Shown: positions 4,761-5,008 of the stretch, in pieces
Layout of the letters: each line of letters starts with the position of its first letter
Position numbering within the stretch: the first letter of the stretch is position 1
Source: an uncultured Verrucomicrobiota bacterium
Lineage (GTDB): Bacteria > Verrucomicrobiota > Verrucomicrobiia > Limisphaerales > JADLHS01
Direction of reading: 5' to 3'
Length of the DNA: 5,008 bases
NCBI GenBank assembly: GCA_937894935.1
Contig: CALAYC010000353.1
Span: 1-5,008, forward strand
The notes under the pieces: generated by a model
What the model was told of the DNA's origin: nothing
Database searches by the model: none
What the model saw: only the letters and a program-made list of their open reading frames with translations
Program-made: the position numbers and the translations under genes

Positions 4761-4875
4761 GGATGCGGCGATAAACTTTCTCGCGAGGAATCGGCTTCAC
4801 TTTCCTCGAACGCACTTCGTCGCGGCGGCGAATTACCTCGTTAGCCCACTCCTCTATATGTTTTCCACGCTTCAA
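4741..4875 (-). pseudogene. C-terminal part of an addiction-module antitoxin (Unstab_antitox-like)
   Basis: The minus strand encodes KRGKHIEEWANEVIRRRDEV, then RSRKVKPIPREKVYRRIQRL, then LAK and a TGA (4743-4741). The pattern ExW..E..RR..E..SxKVKxIPxEeVxRRixxLL is the C-terminal half of the putative addiction-module component family (Unstab_antitox), whose full members are about 70-80 aa. The usual N-terminal half (acidic helices with LPxEERxxLAExLL) is missing. The frame can open only at a TTG (4875-4873), which overlaps the PFOR stop as TTGA; in-frame sequence further upstream lies within the PFOR coding region and meets a stop. It is most simply a truncated remnant brought against the PFOR 3' end, though a 44-aa TTG-started product is formally possible. 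No partner toxin is adjacent: its normal downstream place is taken by the convergent RM unit. Confidence 0.55.
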
Positions 4876-5008
4876 ATAATTCCCGCCAGTTCCTGCAAGG
4901 TGCGCCAGTTTTCGAGGCGTTCCTGTTTGGCTTTGAGCAGCGTTTCACTCGGATTGCCGTCTTTGTCGAAGTGCTTCGCGAAGCGGCCTTCCGTGCGCGC
5001 GAAGCGGA
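4872..5008 (-). CDS. nifJ: Pyruvate:ferredoxin/flavodoxin oxidoreductase, C-terminal end (partial)
   Basis: The last 44 codons, read from 5006 down to a TGA at 4874-4872: RFARTEGRFAKHFDKDGNPS, then ETLLKAKQERLENWRTLQEL, then AGII. This matches the end of the long (about 1,200 aa) PFORs as I know them, with the E-G-R-F..HFD..G.P....L..A...RL.NW..LQELAG pattern. The enzyme decarboxylates pyruvate to acetyl-CoA and reduces ferredoxin or flavodoxin, using thiamine diphosphate and iron–sulfur clusters in the cytoplasm. The remainder would lie right of the window, so whether the gene is complete cannot be judged. The three PFOR fragments at 2-115, 1052-1270 and 2414-2476 derive from a more N-terminal part of the same family, on the same strand. 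Confidence 0.7.
   Translation of the reverse strand, partial: RFARTEGRFAKHFDKDGNPSETLLKAKQERLENWRTLQELAGII

Overview
The window reads as a toxin–antitoxin and restriction–modification accessory island on the chromosome of a Gram-negative bacterium, most likely a Verrucomicrobiota member or a relative in the Planctomycetes–Verrucomicrobia group. That assignment is inference. It rests on the style of the pyruvate:ferredoxin oxidoreductase (PFOR) fragments (QVYSNTGGQSS...FMGQNTKF; RTEGRFAKHFDKDGNPSE), on a small CNEG...LSAEERxEYE protein, and on a Phd/AbrB-PIN plus DUF104-PIN gene mix. No rRNA, tRNA or CRISPR array is seen.

Layout, left to right. (1) Positions 1-252: repeat copy 1, with a PFOR internal fragment on the minus strand joined to about 140 bp of non-coding repeat. 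(2) 291-1040: a type II TA operon, an AbrB/MazE-like antitoxin and a PIN (VapC) RNase, overlapping by 26 nt and preceded by a TATAAT box inside a 9-bp inverted repeat. (3) 1052-1410: repeat copy 2, whose PFOR part is broken by a 66-bp hairpin-ended insertion. (4) 1487-2096: a second TA operon, a DUF104-type antitoxin and a PIN toxin with ATGA overlap; the toxin is frameshifted near its middle. (5) 2104-2373, minus strand: a small uncharacterised protein convergent with the PIN gene. (6) 2414-2613: repeat copy 3. (7) 2676-4724: a two-gene restriction–modification unit, a putative endonuclease and a D12-class adenine methyltransferase, joined by a stop and start with no gap and in the same frame. 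(8) 4741-4875, minus strand: the C-terminal half of an addiction-module antitoxin. (9) 4872-5008, minus strand: the C-terminus of PFOR, whose body lies beyond the right edge.

The most striking point is organisational. Each of three plus-strand self-maintenance or defence operons is preceded by the same repeat, and the repeat contains a sense-minus piece of the thiamine-diphosphate region of PFOR, the gene whose 3' end lies at the right edge. The C-terminal PFOR piece lies to the right of the internal pieces although all are on the minus strand, so one gene split by insertions cannot explain it; repeated partial duplication or cassette capture at this locus can. The RM unit is visibly more AT-rich than the first TA operon, consistent with separate acquisition.
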